Positions 1-8,427 of a stretch of 64,000 nucleotides of DNA are shown here, piece by piece (the stretch's first letter is position 1; each line of letters opens with the position of its first letter). The notes under the pieces are model-generated. The model did no database searches and was not told where the DNA came from. It saw only the letters and a program-made list of their open reading frames with translations. A program made the translations under genes and the position numbers. Origin of the DNA: JBBQUN01 sp963698395 (GTDB lineage: Bacteria > Actinomycetota > Acidimicrobiia > Acidimicrobiales > SZUA-35); the NCBI GenBank assembly GCA_963698395.1, contig CAVOQQ010000004.1:372001-436000 (forward strand). The letters are read 5' to 3'.

Positions 1-389
1 AACTCGGCGATGACGTCAGCGCTCTGGTGCTCCATCGACTTGCGGTCGATGACATACACATTTTCGGACGCGAGCAACGGCCCGGCGGGACCCGAGACCG
101 TCGAGGTGTCCTCGACGACCGCATCGCCGTCCTTGGTGTCGACCGTCTCGACGAGGCGGTCGATCGTGATCGGGACGTTGCGAACGAAGACATTCGCAAG
201 ATCGCCGGCAGCGAGCGCCTCGGCGTCGAGCATCACACCCAGCTCGCCTTCATAGAAGCGGTGTCGTTCCACGTCGTCAGGGAACTGGGCGCGACCGGGG
301 ACGATCGCGAACTGCACGAACAACCCGACGGCGAGAAGCGCCACCCCAACTGCTACCGCTACGCCACCCATCGATCGACTACGCATCAT
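1..389 (-). CDS. DUF3068 (PorA-family) membrane-anchored protein, 3' end beyond window
   Basis: Only the first 129 codons are in the window; the gene runs off the left edge. Translation starts MMRSRSMGG, followed by one hydrophobic segment (about residues 8-28: VAVAVGVALLAVGLFVQFA), then an extracytoplasmic region ending in the segment VYVIDRKSMEHQSADVI. An N-terminal membrane anchor followed by a V-DR(K/T)-type motif is what I know from DUF3068, a family of actinobacterial cell-envelope proteins annotated as PorA-like. A strong ribosome site (AAGGAGTG) sits just before the tandem ATGATG and fixes the start. Function is unknown beyond the envelope location; the family call rests on the N-terminal third only. 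Confidence 0.6.
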   Translation of the reverse strand, partial: MMRSRSMGGVAVAVGVALLAVGLFVQFAIVPGRAQFPDDVERHRFYEGELGVMLDAEALAAGDLANVFVRNVPITIDRLVETVDTKDGDAVVEDTSTVSGPAGPLLASENVYVIDRKSMEHQSADVIAE

Positions 390-435
390 TCACTCCTTCG
401 TCATGATCCAGGATGCACCTCGATGGCGCTCTCGA

Positions 436-1008
436 TCAGGGTCGTTGTGCCCCGATTGGGGCTCGAAATCCGACCGCTTCTCGGCACAACGCCATGCCTC
501 GAGCAATCGAGTTGCGCTGCTGTTCCGTTGCGGTGACGTTGCCAATGGCAGGGTGCGCAGCGCCAATGGCAGGGTGCGCAGCGAAGTTCGACTTCGTCGA
601 CGATCGTTCGCTTCGTGATCGCATGGTCGGGGTTCCGCCCAACAGCGGCGGGACTCGAACGGTGAAGCTCAGCATCCCGTCAGGATCGGTGCGCCATCTG
701 ATGGTTCGTCGGGCTTGTTGGTGGTTGTCGATCGCGTCGGGCTCACCATTGCGTTGCAGCCACACAGCGATCGCACGACCAAGATCGGACGCGGTCACCG
801 TCTTTGCCAGCTCGACCAATTCGGCCTCGTTGTCCACATCGGCCACCTGGGCGAGCCAGGCCGCAGCGCTCGTCGACCCGTCGAGCAACCACTCACCCGA
901 ATCGGCGAACTCGGCCGCCAACGTCACGAGCTCGTGTTGACTCCGTGCCCAAATCTTCGCCGTGTCCCGCAAACGTTCTCTCAACGGTGTTGCTGTAACC
1001 GTGTTCAT
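436..1008 (-). pseudogene. Remnant of a 13E12/DUF222-type HNH endonuclease family protein
   Basis: From an ATG at 1008 the protein MNTVTATPLRERLRDTA matches the start of actinobacterial DUF222 (13E12 repeat) proteins, with a helical stretch ending DGSTSAAAWLAQVADV. After about 100 residues it jumps to IRWRTDPDGMLSFTVRVPP, which in the family lies much further on, so the middle is deleted. The rest is low-complexity sequence that includes a duplicated 21-bp unit, and the HNH nuclease domain is missing. An open frame extends upstream to 1158, but that part resembles nothing. DUF222-HNH genes are multicopy in actinobacteria; this copy looks dead. Confidence 0.55.
541..582. repeat. Perfect 21-bp tandem duplication
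   Basis: Two identical adjacent copies of a 21-bp unit (541-561 and 562-582). On the minus strand they add AAHPAIG twice to the decayed DUF222 protein. The unit is a multiple of three, so the duplication keeps the frame. Confidence 0.9.
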
Positions 1009-1432
1009 CAGGTTCCCCGCCCTTTCGTTCTGCCCAACCTCTTGATGGTGCCGGTCGAGCTCCGCTCGACCAAGCGTACTCAGGGGGTGTGACAGGGAGA
1101 GAACACCTGTTCCACTATCAAAAGTAGACGAGACGCGTCCGCGGAGTCGCGTCACCATTCCGATCGGAGTGGCCAGACCTCTGGAGCCGGGCCACGACGG
1201 TCAGCTCGAGGCCGTCGAATCGACGGTTGACCCATCCGCCGACTGGCGGCTCTGGTCGGCAGGGATGCCGGTGGCGCCGGCGACGAACAGTGCGGCCGCA
1301 GCAGCGATCCAACACCCGGCCATCTGCACTGCTTCTGCAATGCATGCGCAGCGTGCGACCCACGTTTGCAACCGCGCTGCAACATCACGTGAGGCATGCT
1401 TGTACCTGGACACGGCACATCGGAGGGGACGC
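1009..1432. other. Non-coding interval between two pseudogenes
   Basis: This 424-base interval has only short overlapping open frames on both strands and none resembles a known family. One 40-residue minus-strand frame (about 1323-1201, MAGCWIAAAAALF) looks like a signal peptide but has no continuation. It is probably decayed DNA between the two broken genes, plus the promoter region of the AfsR-like pseudogene. Confidence 0.5.
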
Positions 1433-3507
1433 ATGACCGAGTTGCCATTCGAGATCCACACGTTCGGCGGTCTCACGGTGACCTACGCGGACACCACCAC
1501 GAAGGTCGGCGGCCTACTTCCGCAGCGACTGCTGGGGCTCCTCACCCAGACGCCGAACACCCAGATTCCCGACAGCTGACTCATCGACGTCGTCTGGCCC
1601 GACGATGATCAGCCTCGGTCCGCGGCGCGCACACTTCACTCGATGGTGAGCCGCCTCCGCCAAAGGATCGGCCCCGACCAACTCCCGAGACGGCTCGACG
1701 GCTATGCATTGGCCGTCGATGCCGAGTGCATCGACTCGGTCAGGTTCGAGCGACTGGTGGCATCAGCACGCGCCACTCCTGATCCGGCCATGGCGCTCCG
1801 ACTCGTTGACGACGCGTTGGCCATGTGGGTGGGCACGCCGTTCGGCCCACTGTCGTCCGAGCGGGCGTTCACCGCCCGAGTGGCACGGCTGCTGCAGCTC
1901 CGAAACGAAGCACTCGCTCTACGGATCGAAGCCCTCGTGACCCTCAGGCGGATTCCTGAAGCTGCCCTCACGGCGGCAAAGCTGATCGAGCACGAGCCAA
2001 CCAACGAGCGAGCCCACGTGCTTGCCATGTTCGCCACCCAACAATCGGGCGACATCGCCGACGAGCTCATCGGCTTCACCAGGTTGCGCATGCTCGTCAC
2101 CTCACGCCGGGTTCTCGGATCGCACAACGAGGCCGTCCACCAGGTCACACCGCTCCCATGGCACACTGACGCCGTCGAGTTGTTCCGGCTTCGCAGCCCA
2201 CGATCGTTCCGTTCGGCAACCGAGCAGGAAGCTGCCCAGGCGATCTGTCGACGTCTCGACGGGCTTCCGCTCGCCATCGAGATCGCCGCGGCGCGCACGA
2301 GAGCACGTGCGCCATCGGAGTTGCTGCAACGACTCGATCGAATCATGCCGAGTGCGACCAACCGAGCAGCAACCCGCGACATGTGAGTATCGACACCGCG
2401 CTGCGGTGGTCGATCGACATGCTGACCCCGGACAACGCCGCGCGCTGGAGAGCTCGCCGTCTTCGTCGGCGGCTTCGACCTCGAAGCCGCCGAGGCACTG
2501 CTGGCCGGACAGATCACCTCCGAACCTGTCCTGGCTCTCGAAACGCTGATCGAGCAGAGCCTCATCACGGTCGACTCGCGATCTTGGCCGCCACGTACGC
2601 CGGCCTGTTCGTCGGCGATCACGAACGAGCGGACACGTACGTTGCACCGGTTCTCGACCTGCCCTCCGATCATCCTGCTCGCCAAACCGTCGACTACTTC
2701 CTGGCCTGGGCCTGCTTCATGGAGTCACGCTTCGAAGAGTCACTCGACTTCTTCGAACGAGTCGACGAATCCGATCCACAGGTCCGGTTCGTGACGGCAC
2801 AGCTCGGATCGACCATCCACGCTCTTCTCGATCCCGGTCGTGACACGCCAGGGTTTCAACGCACTTCCCAGTTGCTCGACGAGGCGCTGGAGTGGACCAG
2901 GTCGATTGGTGCGAGAAATCTGGAGGCAGCGATCACCGAGCAGCAAGCCCAGATGCAGTTCTTCGTCGGCAACGTCGAGAACTGCCTCCGGCTGGCCCGG
3001 AAGGCCGAAGACATGGCACGAGCGGTCGGCATGGGATTCATCGAGGCCCAGGCGATCTTGCATCAGGTACGCGCAGCGGTCATCGGCTACGACATCGGAC
3101 GACCACCGATCGAACTGCTTGTGACCATCCTCCAGTCGGCGATCCAATCCGTCAGCGGCATGCGGCTTCTCTACGGCTTGCAGCCGGCGGCCCGGTTCCT
3201 TCTGGACGCGGGCGACGCCTACGGAGCGGCACTTGCCATCGCAAGCCCCGAATCACGGTTCAACGACTTCCTGATCCAGGGATTCCTTGCGAGCCTGCCG
3301 CCGGCGACACTCGCACGGGCCGAGGCTGACGCTCAGCGAATGGGGAAGTTCGCTGTTGGGCGCGAGATCGTCAACCGCCTGCAGCTCCTGCCTTCCGACG
3401 ACACCACTCCGGCGCTGGCACGACGGCGTCGGCGCTACGAGGACCATGCCGCGGTCTCGACCATCGCAGCGAAGGCGCCCCAACGAAATGGTGACCGAGT
3501 CCTCTAG
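1433..3507 (+). pseudogene. Decayed AfsR/SARP-type regulator (BTAD + NB-ARC + TPR remnants)
   Basis: A good ribosome site (GGAGGGG) precedes the ATG at 1433, and the protein begins MTELPFEIHTFGGLTV, a typical start for the winged-helix/BTAD transcriptional activator domain. An in-frame TGA at 1577-1579 interrupts it, and the same frame continues through the rest of BTAD to about 2060. It then jumps directly to a late NB-ARC segment (RLRMLVTSRRVLG, then DGLPLAIEIAAARTRA), so the P-loop ATPase core is deleted. Frame changes follow near 2384 and 2445, a second deletion lies near 2580, and the rest (2580-3507) is an open TPR-like helical tail. This adds up to one nonsense codon, at least two frameshifts and two large deletions. 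An AfsR-like gene of the same layout is open at the right end of the window. Confidence 0.75.
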
Positions 3508-3539
3508 CGCTCCGATCTACTCGACGGTGAGATGAGGGC

Positions 3540-6426
3540 ATGGCGCCTTCCTCCACCTCGGATCGACTCAACCCCACCGATGCCACGTTGTGGCAGATCC
3601 AGCGCGACCCACTGCTGCGCACCACCATCGTGGGGTTGGCGCTGCTCGACCGGACACCGGACTGGAATGCCTTCGTTGCCACGATCCATCGGGCGATCGA
3701 ACGGCTGCCGCGACTCCGCCAGCACGTCGTCGACGGACCACTCGGCCTGGGTCGGCCGCATTGGGCCGACAGCGAGCTCGAGCTCGACCATCACCTGTTT
3801 CGAACCAAGATCGACGACGCCACTGATCTTCGTGCCCTGCTCGACCTCGTCGGGGGTCTCGCCTCTGACGAGCTCGATCTCACCCGGCCACTCTGGCAAC
3901 TGCACCTGATCGAAGACCGCGACGGTGGTGCAGCACTGATCTTCAAACTCAGCCACACCCTCACCGACGGCGTCGGCGGCATGAGCCTGCTGCGCATCTT
4001 CGACGACCAGGCACCGGCACCTCGGCCAAAGACGGTCGAGGAGCCCGCACACCACGCCGGTGAGAGCGCCCTCCACGCGGTGGCGGCCTCGGCCTCGTTG
4101 ATCACGACGGCGGCGCATTCCGCGCTTCATCCGCTCGACGCAACATCGAGCGCGCTGGGGCTCGCTGGTTCCGCGGTGCGGCTCATGGCTCCGGCCGGGC
4201 CGCCGCTCTCGCCGCTGATGACCGGACGGAGCGAGACCCGCTGGGCAGGTACGACCGAGATCCCCCTCGATCGACTCCGGGCCGCTGCGCATCGGGCCGG
4301 GGGCACGCTCAACGACGCCTTCGTCACGATCGCCATCGGTGCCCTGCAGGACCACCACGAGTTCCACAACCGATCGGTCGAGGGCTTCCGGGTCACGATG
4401 CCGGTCGACATTCGCCGACGATCCGACGACGAGGGCGGCAACCAATGGGCACCGGCCCGCCTCGTGCTGCACCCCTCGACCGCCGCCCACCCGTTCGTTG
4501 CCCTCCACGAACACCGCTCGACGATCGCTCGAGCGATCCACGAGCCGGCGATCCCGTTCATCCAACCGATCGCCGCTGCCGTGCAACAGCTGCCGGACGA
4601 CTGGACGATCAACATCGTCGCCAACATGGTCAAGGGCTCCGATCTCGTGCTCACCAACGTTCCCGGACTGCGCGAGCCGCTGCGGATCGCCGGCGCCGAC
4701 GTCACTCGCTTCTATCCCTTCGCCCCCACCGGCGGTGCATCGGTGAACATCGGCTTGGTGTCGCACCTGGACACCGCCTGCATCGGTTTCACCGTCGACA
4801 CCGCAGCCCTCACCGATCCCGAAACGTTGCTCGACTTCTTCGACGAACGAGCTCGCGATTTCCTGCGCCGCCGACGAACCCCGGCCGTCGGCGAGGCCGA
4901 GGCGGCCAACGCCGCATCACCGCCATCGACGATGCCCGGCACCCCACCCACCGAACCCGGTACCAGCATCGACGACGGTTCGAGCCATCAACGATTGAGT
5001 GCACTCGACACCAGCTTCTTGCGGATGGAAACGCCGTCGGCACCGATGCACATGGGCGGCCTGTTCGTCATCGACGGTTCCAACCTGCTCGACGCTGCGG
5101 GCCGTCTCGACATCGACACACTCCGCCACGTGCTCGACGAGCGATTGCTGGCCAGACCCGCGCCTGCGGCGCCGGCTGCGCGAACTCCCGCTCGGGATCG
5201 GACGGCCGGTGTGGGTCAGCGATCCGGAGTTCGACATCGCCGAGCACGTACATCGCGAGACCCTCGCCGCACCCGGCGGACGGGCAGAGCTGATCGAAGC
5301 CTGTGAACACCTCCAGATGGTGCGGCTCGATCGACAGCGGCCACTGTTCGAGCTGACGTTCTTCGATGGACTCGACCCCGACGTGTTCGGGCAGGGATCG
5401 ATCGCCCTGATCGATCGGGTGCACCACGCACTGCTCGACGGCGTGTCCGGTCTGGAGATGGTGCAGGCGATCTTCGACCCGGACCCACGGGAGGCGGCCA
5501 CGAACGACTCGACCGCACCGGCCCCGGCACGTCGAGCACCGAAGCCGCCGTCACCCCTGCGGCTCACCACCGACACGATCCTCGAACAGGTGACCGCGCC
5601 CATCGAGCTGACGCGCCAGACAGTCCGCTGGCTCTCGCACCCCGGACAGGCTGGTGAACTCGTCGCCACCGCCGCAGCGTCGGCCACCAACATGCTCGGC
5701 CGGAGGTCGGCAACGACATCGCTCAACGCACCGGTCGGGCATCATCGCCGACTCCGAACGGTCGACATCCCCCTCGACGATGTCCACGCGATCGGCTCCG
5801 AGTTGGGCGGCAGCGTCAACGACGTCCTCCTCTCTGCGGTTGCCTGCGGGATCAACACCGTGCTCCGCTCTCGCGGTGACACTCCAACGGGGTCCCTGAA
5901 CGTCCTCGTTCCGGTGTCCACTCGCCATCACGGGATGGACGACGAAGAAGGGAATCAGGTCGCGGCGTTGGTCGTCGAGCTTCCGCTCGGCGAGAACCCG
6001 ACCACGACCCTTCGGTCGGTCAACAAGCGCACGAAACAGCTCAAGCAACGCGGCGTCGCCAAAGGAAGCAAGGCATTGCTCGATGCGGGTGACCTCCTCC
6101 CATCGAGCATGGTCGACCAAGTCGCCAAGGCGGCCCGATACCAGCCGTGGGTGAACATGACCGTCACCAACATTCGAGGGCCGGTGGAACCGATCTCGCT
6201 CCTCGGAGGTCAGGTACGAGAGCTGGTGCCGATCGTGCCGCTCGGAGCGAACCTGACGATTGGCCTGGCCATCGTCAGCTACCATGGCACGCTCACCCTT
6301 GCCTTCCACGCCGACCGAGATCGCTGGCCCGACCTCGATGTGGTGACCACGGGCGTCAGCGAGGCGCTCGCTGCCCTCACCGAGTTCGCTGCGGCCTCAG
6401 GCGATCGGCCTCAGCGGTCGAAGTGA
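3540..6426 (+). CDS. Tandem two-domain WS/DGAT (wax ester synthase / diacylglycerol acyltransferase), one frameshift
   Basis: WS/DGAT enzymes transfer acyl groups from acyl-CoA to alcohols or diacylglycerol to make storage lipid. Domain 1 (residues 1-450) has SHTLTDG in place of the usual HHxxxDG, plus the later GGTLNDAF and LTNVPG motifs. After a Pro/Ser/Thr-rich linker a second domain begins (RLSALDTSFLRME), but its frame changes at 5160: skipping one base restores ARP-RLRRRLRELPLGIGRPVW and opens the frame to 6426. Domain 2 has an intact HHALLDG motif (codons near 5425-5445) and GGSVNDVLL. With one base removed the gene encodes 961 residues, about twice a normal family member. The frameshift could be a sequencing error, a real mutation or recoding. 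The 3' end overlaps sodX by 30 bp, convergently. Confidence 0.8.
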
Positions 6427-6783
6427 GCTCAACCGAAGGGTGGCGACACCCATCACCGAGTCGGCCGCGATCGGGCCGAATGATCGGCTGTCGGTTCCTT
6501 CGTCGGCGTTGTCGCTCCTGATGACGAGCGAGCCGTCGGGAAGCACGGCGTCGAGGCGCTTCACCATGACCGTCGAGCGGCTGGGATCGGGATGTGGTGC
6601 CACCACCACATCGCCGACCGAGGGGGAGATGCGGCGGATGAGGATGTCGTCGCCGTCGTGGAGTGTCGGCACCATGGAACGACCGGAGACGCGAACTCGC
6701 CGCCGGTTCCCTCGGGCCCAGGCCCAGAGTTCACCGACGGCGAATGCGATCGACGGAGGTTCGATCAGGAGGCGGTGTACCAC
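6397..6783 (-). CDS. sodX: Nickel-type superoxide dismutase maturation protease
   Basis: An S26 (signal-peptidase-like) protease of about 128 residues, predicted to trim the Ni-SOD leader so the mature enzyme starts at its nickel-binding histidine. Visible family motifs are the catalytic serine box SGRSMVPTL, GDDILIRR, GDVVVAPHPD, the general-base lysine in TVMVKRLD, and the late SDNADEGTDSRSFGP block typical of SodX. I chose GTG at 6783, 16 bases inside the end of sodN and preceded by GAGG; this suits translational coupling. Upstream codons in the same open frame are sodN shadow. Adjacency to sodN, in the same direction, is the usual arrangement for the pair. Confidence 0.85.
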   Translation of the reverse strand: MVHRLLIEPPSIAFAVGELWAWARGNRRRVRVSGRSMVPTLHDGDDILIRRISPSVGDVVVAPHPDPSRSTVMVKRLDAVLPDGSLVIRSDNADEGTDSRSFGPIAADSVMGVATLRLSSLRPLRPIA

Positions 6784-7220
6784 GGGACCTCGCGGCCCTT
6801 GCTCTCCCAGAACATGTTGTGGATCTTCTCGATCTGCGACATCAGCTCTTCGCATGCGGCGACGTCGATCGTGGTCTTGCAGGTCGAGCACTGCTTCTCG
6901 ACGTTCCAGAAGATGGTGTGGAGGTCGGGGTAGGCCTCGAGGTGGTTCGGCTTGAAGTAGTCGGTCCACAGCACGGCGAGTTCGTGCTTGGCCAGTTCGG
7001 CCTGCTCTTCCTTGATGGCGATGTAGCGCGACTTGGTGTTCTCGGCGGCGAGGTCGCCGCCTTCACCGAGGTCGACGAGCTTCTTGGTCATCGACAGCAC
7101 CGCTTCGGCGGCGATGCGGGCCGAAGCAGGGTCGTAGACACCGCACGGGCCGTCGCAGTGCGCCTCGGCAACGAGAGCGGGCGAACGACGTTCGAGCAGG
7201 TCGAGGAGGCGACTGATCAT
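6765..7220 (-). CDS. sodN: Nickel-containing superoxide dismutase
   Basis: Converts superoxide to hydrogen peroxide and oxygen with a nickel centre. After a 20-residue leader (MISRLLDLLERRSPALVAEA) comes the nickel-hook motif HCDGPCGVYDPA, in which the new N-terminal His, Cys2 and Cys6 bind nickel once the leader is removed. The rest (TKKLVDLGEGGD, NTKSRYIAIKEEQAELAKHELAVLWTDYF in parts) is the helical bundle of the family. The fourth hook residue is Gly, where Leu is the usual residue I know. 151 residues is normal length. An AGGAG ribosome site precedes ATG 7220. The downstream sodX gene overlaps it. Confidence 0.93.
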   Translation of the reverse strand: MISRLLDLLERRSPALVAEAHCDGPCGVYDPASARIAAEAVLSMTKKLVDLGEGGDLAAENTKSRYIAIKEEQAELAKHELAVLWTDYFKPNHLEAYPDLHTIFWNVEKQCSTCKTTIDVAACEELMSQIEKIHNMFWESKGREVPWYTAS

Positions 7221-7300
7221 GGTGGTGCTCCTAAAGAGGTAGGCGGTGTTGGGTGCGAGGCTAGCGGTTCTGGGACACAGACCAGAAGCCGAACCACGAG

Positions 7301-7306
7301 TAGGGT
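7301..7306 (+). promoter_or_regulatory. -10 box of paaI (TAGGGT), leaderless start
   Basis: TAGGGT lies exactly six bases before the paaI ATG, so transcription should begin at or next to the start codon. No ribosome site is visible. The same layout recurs at many genes in the window. Confidence 0.5.
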
Positions 7307-7312
7307 CTTCCC

Positions 7313-7765
7313 ATGCCCAACGGCGACGAAACCACCGATATCGAGACCGAAGGCAATCCTCGGCGCTCCTTGCTCGATGCCGCCCAGGCGATGCTCGATG
7401 CCGACGCCGCTTCGACTGCGCTGGGCATCACGCTCGACGAGGTCACACTCGGGCATGCGGTGCTCACCATGACGGTCACCGATGCCATGGTGAATGGACT
7501 CGAGGTCTGCCACGGAGGCATCATCTTCACCCTCGCCGACACCGCCATGGCGGTCGCATCGAACAGTTGTGGCAGCCGCACGCTCGCGTCGAGTGCTGCC
7601 ATCGAATTCCTGGCTCCGGCCACGATCGGCGATGTGCTCACCGCCACCTGCAACGAACGAGTCAAACCAGCACGAAGTGCCCTCAACGACACCACCGTGG
7701 TCAACCAGGACCACGTCACGATCGCCGAATTCCGCGGCCGCACCGTCACGGTTGGCGACCGCTGA
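7313..7765 (+). CDS. paaI: PaaI-type hotdog thioesterase
   Basis: A 150-residue hotdog-fold acyl-CoA thioesterase. In phenylacetate catabolism PaaI is thought to hydrolyse dead-end ring-hydroxylated CoA thioesters and free trapped CoA. The family signature is clear: GLEVCHGGIIFTLADTAMAVASNS, with HGG followed by the central helix and its catalytic Asp, then ASSAAIEFLAPATIGDVLTATC. It lies first in the paa block, 39 bases before the MarR gene and on the same strand. The start is the ATG after a TAGGGT -10 box. Context and sequence agree well. Confidence 0.85.
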   Translation: MPNGDETTDIETEGNPRRSLLDAAQAMLDADAASTALGITLDEVTLGHAVLTMTVTDAMVNGLEVCHGGIIFTLADTAMAVASNSCGSRTLASSAAIEFLAPATIGDVLTATCNERVKPARSALNDTTVVNQDHVTIAEFRGRTVTVGDR

Positions 7766-7804
7766 ACCCATCGCCGCCTCACCCATGCTCCGACCAACTC
7801 CCCC

Positions 7805-8353
7805 ATGACCGATACGCCCAAGGACACCGATACGCCCAAGGACATCGTCGAGACTCCCGATACCGGGGCGGCATTCGAGGCACTGGCCCGATCGCGGGTC
7901 GATGACCTCGCCGACGACATCGACCTGCACACCTTTGCCGCAGCCTTCAACATGTTCCGGGCGGCGAGTCAACTGGTGCAAGATCTCGAGTCGCAGGTCC
8001 ATCGCCCACTCGGGCTGTCGACCGCCGGCTTTCGAATCCTGTTCACCGTCTGGACGCTGGGGGACCTCCAGCCGAGACAACTGGCGCAGCTGGCGGGCGT
8101 CTCTCGGGCCGCCATCTCGGGCGTGCTCAACACGCTCGAGCGAGACGGGTTGGTCGAACGAAACCGAGACGACGTCGACGGTCGCCTCGTCAACGTCCGC
8201 CTCACCGATTCGGGTGCAGCTCGAGTCGAAGAGGCGTACCGCCGCCAGAACCAGCGAGAACAGGAGTTGTTCGCCGCGCTCAGCAGCACCGAGCTCGACC
8301 AGCTGGCGGCGATGATCCGTCGCCTGCTCGCTTTGGCCGACCGCGACCCCTGA
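7805..8353 (+). CDS. MarR-family transcriptional regulator
   Basis: A 182-residue regulator whose winged helix (about residues 60-150) shows STAGFRILFTVWTLGDLQPRQ, LAQLAGVSRAAISGVLNTLERDGLVERN and DDVDGRLVNVRLTDSG, the standard MarR recognition helix and wing. The N-terminus carries a perfectly duplicated six-residue unit (TDTPKD twice) from an 18-bp tandem repeat at 7808-7843. It lies between paaI and paaK and probably controls one or both: a 22-base imperfect palindrome overlapping the paaK -35 box is the obvious candidate operator. MarR proteins often respond to aromatic acids or their CoA esters; the ligand here is inferred from position only. Confidence 0.88.
   Translation: MTDTPKDTDTPKDIVETPDTGAAFEALARSRVDDLADDIDLHTFAAAFNMFRAASQLVQDLESQVHRPLGLSTAGFRILFTVWTLGDLQPRQLAQLAGVSRAAISGVLNTLERDGLVERNRDDVDGRLVNVRLTDSGAARVEEAYRRQNQREQELFAALSSTELDQLAAMIRRLLALADRDP
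7808..7843. repeat. 18-bp perfect tandem duplication inside the marR gene
   Basis: Two identical adjacent 18-bp units encode TDTPKD twice at the extreme N-terminus of the MarR protein. The array is in frame. Confidence 0.9.
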
Positions 8354-8377
8354 CCCGAGCGGCACAACCGAACACAA

Positions 8378-8399
8378 GATCATTAAGGCCTTGACGATC
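8378..8399. promoter_or_regulatory. Candidate MarR operator upstream of paaK
   Basis: A 22-base imperfect palindrome in which 18 positions match their reverse complement. It is centred between 8388 and 8389, has a perfect AAGGCCTT core and GATC at both ends. It overlaps the paaK -35 hexamer, so a bound repressor would block RNA polymerase. MarR dimers typically bind palindromes of about this size. The pairing with the adjacent MarR gene is inference. Confidence 0.5.
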
Positions 8400-8420
8400 G
8401 CGGCCGGTGTCCCGTAGAGT
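8391..8420 (+). promoter_or_regulatory. Promoter of paaK-paaADBC, leaderless
   Basis: TTGACG at 8391-8396 and TAGAGT at 8415-8420 are separated by 18 bases. The -10 box ends seven bases before ATG 8428, so the transcript should start at or next to that ATG. This favours ATG 8428 over an in-frame GTG at 8407, which would lie upstream of the transcript start. Confidence 0.6.
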
Positions 8421-8427
8421 GTGTGAC

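Noticed and set aside
1201..1323. Short minus-strand frame with a signal-peptide-like start
   Set aside because: Only 40 residues, no clear ribosome site, nothing after the hydrophobic stretch, and in a decaying region.
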